Assembly: GCA_902493855.1 (NCBI GenBank)
Contig: CABUQV010000003.1
Location: 62,001 to 126,000, forward strand
Origin: an uncultured Collinsella sp.
Lineage (GTDB): Bacteria; Actinomycetota; Coriobacteriia; Coriobacteriales; Coriobacteriaceae
Direction of reading: 5' to 3'
DNA: 64,000 bases
Positions 61,637-64,000 of this stretch are shown piece after piece. Under the pieces are notes generated by a model. It had not been told where the DNA came from. It worked only from the letters and a program-made list of their open reading frames with translations, and ran no database searches. Both the position numbers and the translations under genes were made by a program. Every line of letters begins with the position of its first letter. The stretch's first letter is position 1.

Positions 61637-62743
61637 ATGGCGATTACCATCGATATCGACACTGCACGCCCCTACCAGGTGCATGTTGGCACGTTTTTGC
61701 TGGAGCAGGCGGGACCGCTCGTGCGCGCCACTGCCGGCGGCACCAAGGCCGTCATCGTGACGGACACCAACGTGGGCCCGCTCTACCAGATGCCCGTTAA
61801 GCAGAGCCTGGAGGCGTCAGGCTACGAAGTGAGCATCTGCACCTTCGAGGCCGGCGAGGCCCATAAGCGCGCCGAAACCTATGTTGCCATTTTGGAGTTT
61901 GTGGCCGAGCACGAGCTTTCGCGCTCCGACGTGATCGTGGCACTCGGGGGCGGCGTCGTGGGCGATGTGGCGGGCTTTGTGGCCGCGACCTACATGCGCG
62001 GCTGCAAGTTTGTGCAGATCCCGACGAGCCTGCTCGCCATGGTGGATTCGTCGGTGGGCGGCAAGACCGCCATCGACCTGGCTGCCGGCAAGAACTTGGC
62101 CGGCGCCTTTTGGCAGCCGAGCGTGGTTATCGCCGACGTGGGGTGCCTGGCCACCCTCACGCCCGAGCAGTTCGCCGACGGCTGCGGCGAGGTCGTCAAG
62201 CACGCCGTGATCGCCGACCCGGAGCTTTTCGCCGAGCTGGAGAAGACCCCGCTCACGCTGGAGCTGCTCAACCGCGATGTGGCCCGCGTAGCACTCATCA
62301 TCGCCCGCAACATCGACATCAAGCGCGCCGTGGTCGTCGCCGACGAGCACGAAACCAACCAGCGCAAGCTGCTCAACTTTGGACACAGCGCCGGACACGC
62401 CGTCGAGGCCTGCGAGCACTTTGAGCTCGGACACGGCAACTGCGTGTCGATCGGCATGGGCATCATCACGCGCGCCGCGGCCCTGCACGGCGTTTGCGAT
62501 GCTGCACTGCCCGGCCGTATTGAGGAGCTCTGCGCCCGCCACGGCCTCAAGACCCGCTGCGACCTCAATGCCGATGCCGTCTTTGCCGAGGCGCTCCACG
62601 ACAAGAAGCGCGCGGGCGACACCATCGACCTGGTGATTCCGCACGGCATTGGCCGCTGCAGCATCGACCGCACGCCGCTTTCCACTTTCCACGAACTCAT
62701 TGCCGAGGGCCTCGGCCAGAAGGGAGACGCATCCGCATGCTAG
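61637..62743 (+). CDS. aroB: 3-dehydroquinate synthase
   Basis: Second shikimate enzyme, zinc- and NAD-dependent. The 368 residues include VALGGGVVGDVAGFVAATYMRG, QIPTSLLAMVDSSVGGKTAID, the zinc site NFGHSAGHAVEA and KRAGDTIDLVIPHGIG. The ATG at 61637 follows GAAAGGACC. The stop lies just inside the aroA start region, with a 7-base overlap between the two genes. Confidence 0.96.
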   Translation: MAITIDIDTARPYQVHVGTFLLEQAGPLVRATAGGTKAVIVTDTNVGPLYQMPVKQSLEASGYEVSICTFEAGEAHKRAETYVAILEFVAEHELSRSDVIVALGGGVVGDVAGFVAATYMRGCKFVQIPTSLLAMVDSSVGGKTAIDLAAGKNLAGAFWQPSVVIADVGCLATLTPEQFADGCGEVVKHAVIADPELFAELEKTPLTLELLNRDVARVALIIARNIDIKRAVVVADEHETNQRKLLNFGHSAGHAVEACEHFELGHGNCVSIGMGIITRAAALHGVCDAALPGRIEELCARHGLKTRCDLNADAVFAEALHDKKRAGDTIDLVIPHGIGRCSIDRTPLSTFHELIAEGLGQKGDASAC

Positions 62744-64000
62744 CCCGCATCACCCCGTCCCCGCTTAAGGGCACCGTTCCCGCCATCGCGTCCAAGTCGA
62801 TGGCGCACCGTCTCATCATCTGCGCTGCCCTTGCCAACGGAGAGACGCATGTGACCTGCAACACCACCTGCGCCGATATTGAGGCCACGGTCCGCTGCCT
62901 CACGGCGCTCGGCGCCCGCATCGAGACCGTCGAGGACGGCTTCCAGGTCCACCCCACCATGAAGAGCATTGAGTTCGGCCTGCTCAAGGCCCTTGCCGGC
63001 GGCACGCTCGACTGCGGCGAGAGCGGCTCCACGCTCCGCTTTATGCTGCCCGTCGCCTGCGCGCTGGGCGCAGAGGCAACCTTTGTGGGACAGGGCCGCC
63101 TAGGCGCACGCCCGCTGTCCCCGCTCTCGGACGAGATCATTGCCGCCGGCTGCGACCTACAGGGTCTGGGCGGTTTTCCGCTCAAGACAAGCGGACGCAT
63201 GCGCCCGGGCACCTTTGTGCTGCCGGGCAACGTAAGCTCGCAGTACATCTCGGGCCTGCTGCTGGCAGCCCCGTTGCTCGCCCAGCCCTCCTGTATGCAG
63301 GTGACTGGCCTCATTGAGAGCCGCCCCTACATCAACCTAACGATCCAGGCCATGAAGGCCTTTGGCGTTGAGGTCAACGTCGAGCGCATTCCGGCCAAGG
63401 ACGGCCAGCCCGAGGTCACGAACTTCCGCGTGAGCAGCGGCTCGTACCGCACGCCCGGCAGCGTGGCCGTCGAGGGCGACTGGTCCAACGCTGCCTTTTG
63501 GCTGTGTGCCGGCGCTATCGGCACCGACCCCATCACCGTCGAGGGCGTGTCCCTGAGCTCCGCACAGGGCGACCGCAACGTGCTTGCCGCGCTTTCGCGC
63601 TTTGGCGCCCGCATCGTGCGCTCCACGAACGCCGCCACCGTGCAGTCCGACAAGCTCGCCGGCTTTGAGATGAGCGCCCACGACATTCCCGACCTGGTGC
63701 CCGTTATCTCGGCCGTGGCCTCGCTGGCACAGGGCCGCACCTTTATCCGCGATTGCGCCCGCCTGCGCATCAAGGAATCCGACCGCCTGGCCACCACCAC
63801 CCGCGAGCTCACCGCGCTGGGCGCGCAGGTGCGTATTGCCGGCGACGACCTCATCATCAAGGGCGTCGATGCCTTTACCGGCGGCGAGGTCGATTCGCAC
63901 AACGACCACCGCATCGCCATGATGGCCGCCATCGCCGCGAGCCGTGCCACCGGCGAGGTCGTGATCCACGGCGCCGAGGCCGTCAACAAGTCCTATCCCG
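62737..64000 (+). CDS. aroA: 3-phosphoshikimate 1-carboxyvinyltransferase (EPSP synthase), cut by window end
   Basis: Sixth shikimate enzyme, transferring enolpyruvyl from PEP. From the ATG at 62737 the frame is open to the window edge, about 421 residues, so only the last few are missing. Recognised segments are KSMAHRLIICAALA, LDCGESGSTLRFMLPVACALG, the phosphate-binding RLRIKESDRLA and DHRIAMMAAIAA near the end. The ATG overlaps the aroB stop. The family usually needs about 430 residues. The start ribosome site (AGGGAG) lies inside aroB. Confidence 0.95.
   Translation, partial: MLARITPSPLKGTVPAIASKSMAHRLIICAALANGETHVTCNTTCADIEATVRCLTALGARIETVEDGFQVHPTMKSIEFGLLKALAGGTLDCGESGSTLRFMLPVACALGAEATFVGQGRLGARPLSPLSDEIIAAGCDLQGLGGFPLKTSGRMRPGTFVLPGNVSSQYISGLLLAAPLLAQPSCMQVTGLIESRPYINLTIQAMKAFGVEVNVERIPAKDGQPEVTNFRVSSGSYRTPGSVAVEGDWSNAAFWLCAGAIGTDPITVEGVSLSSAQGDRNVLAALSRFGARIVRSTNAATVQSDKLAGFEMSAHDIPDLVPVISAVASLAQGRTFIRDCARLRIKESDRLATTTRELTALGAQVRIAGDDLIIKGVDAFTGGEVDSHNDHRIAMMAAIAASRATGEVVIHGAEAVNKSYP

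Overview
The window looks like a chromosomal segment of a high-GC, anaerobic, host-associated actinomycete of the class Coriobacteriia, and Collinsella or a close relative is the best guess. The grounds are the GC-rich coding sequence, the bifunctional AdhE, the glyQS–PdrP–PPDK cluster, frequent TTG/GTG starts and strong GGAGG ribosome sites. This is inferred from gene content and style; no 16S gene is present. Nearly everything is housekeeping, and most genes between 11.3 and 59.3 kb lie on the minus strand (dinB is the exception).

Layout. 0–3 kb: pyrR-pyrB-pyrC (minus) behind a leader that can fold either as an intrinsic terminator or as a competing stem. 3.2–3.6 kb: rpmB (plus). 3.6–7.6 kb: the only clearly accessory region, of lower GC. 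It holds an internally deleted, frameshifted IS3-family element with both terminal repeats still visible, then a large cell-wall-anchored beta-helix/InlB-repeat surface protein whose reading frame is broken in a run of nine G. One more G (or two fewer) restores a 939-residue protein with signal peptide and sortase-type tail, so this looks like a phase-variable adhesin caught in the OFF state. 7.6–11.2 kb: adhE and an aminoglycoside-phosphotransferase-fold kinase (plus).

11.3–19.7 kb (minus): pyrH-frr-uppS-cdsA-dxr-rseP-ispG-proS, joining ribosome recycling, isoprenoid and lipid-carrier synthesis and a site-2 protease that carries an extra cytoplasmic domain. 19.8–21.6 kb: rpsB-tsf with a good promoter and terminator. 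21.7–26.9 kb: yraN-comM-dprA-trmFO-xer, coupled by short overlaps. 27–28.4 kb: rnhB and rplS. 28.5–35.5 kb: glyQ-glyS-pdrP-ppdK. 35.5–38 kb: rpsP-khpA-rimM-trmD-lepB. 38.2–39.5 kb: dinB (plus). 39.5–46.3 kb: two radical-SAM-associated genes, then rplU-rpmA-obgE-nadD-yqeK-rsfS. 46.3–53.3 kb: the cell-shape cluster mreB-mreC-mreD-mrdA-rodA plus a DUF697-like membrane protein. 53.3–59.3 kb: a TPR membrane protein, a cyclophilin, a zinc-ribbon membrane protein and a CtpE-like P-type ATPase. 59.38 kb: tRNA-Arg(CCG).

59.6–64 kb (plus): an aromatic amino acid operon, aroF-tyrA-aroB-aroA, with aroA running off the window. A short leader ORF and an intrinsic terminator sit in front of aroF and suggest attenuation.

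The most unusual items are the G-tract-switched surface protein with its own 5' regulatory structures, the aro leader, the rseP insertion and a GGTAAA repeat cluster in front of ppdK. Everything here is read from sequence alone; no database search was run.
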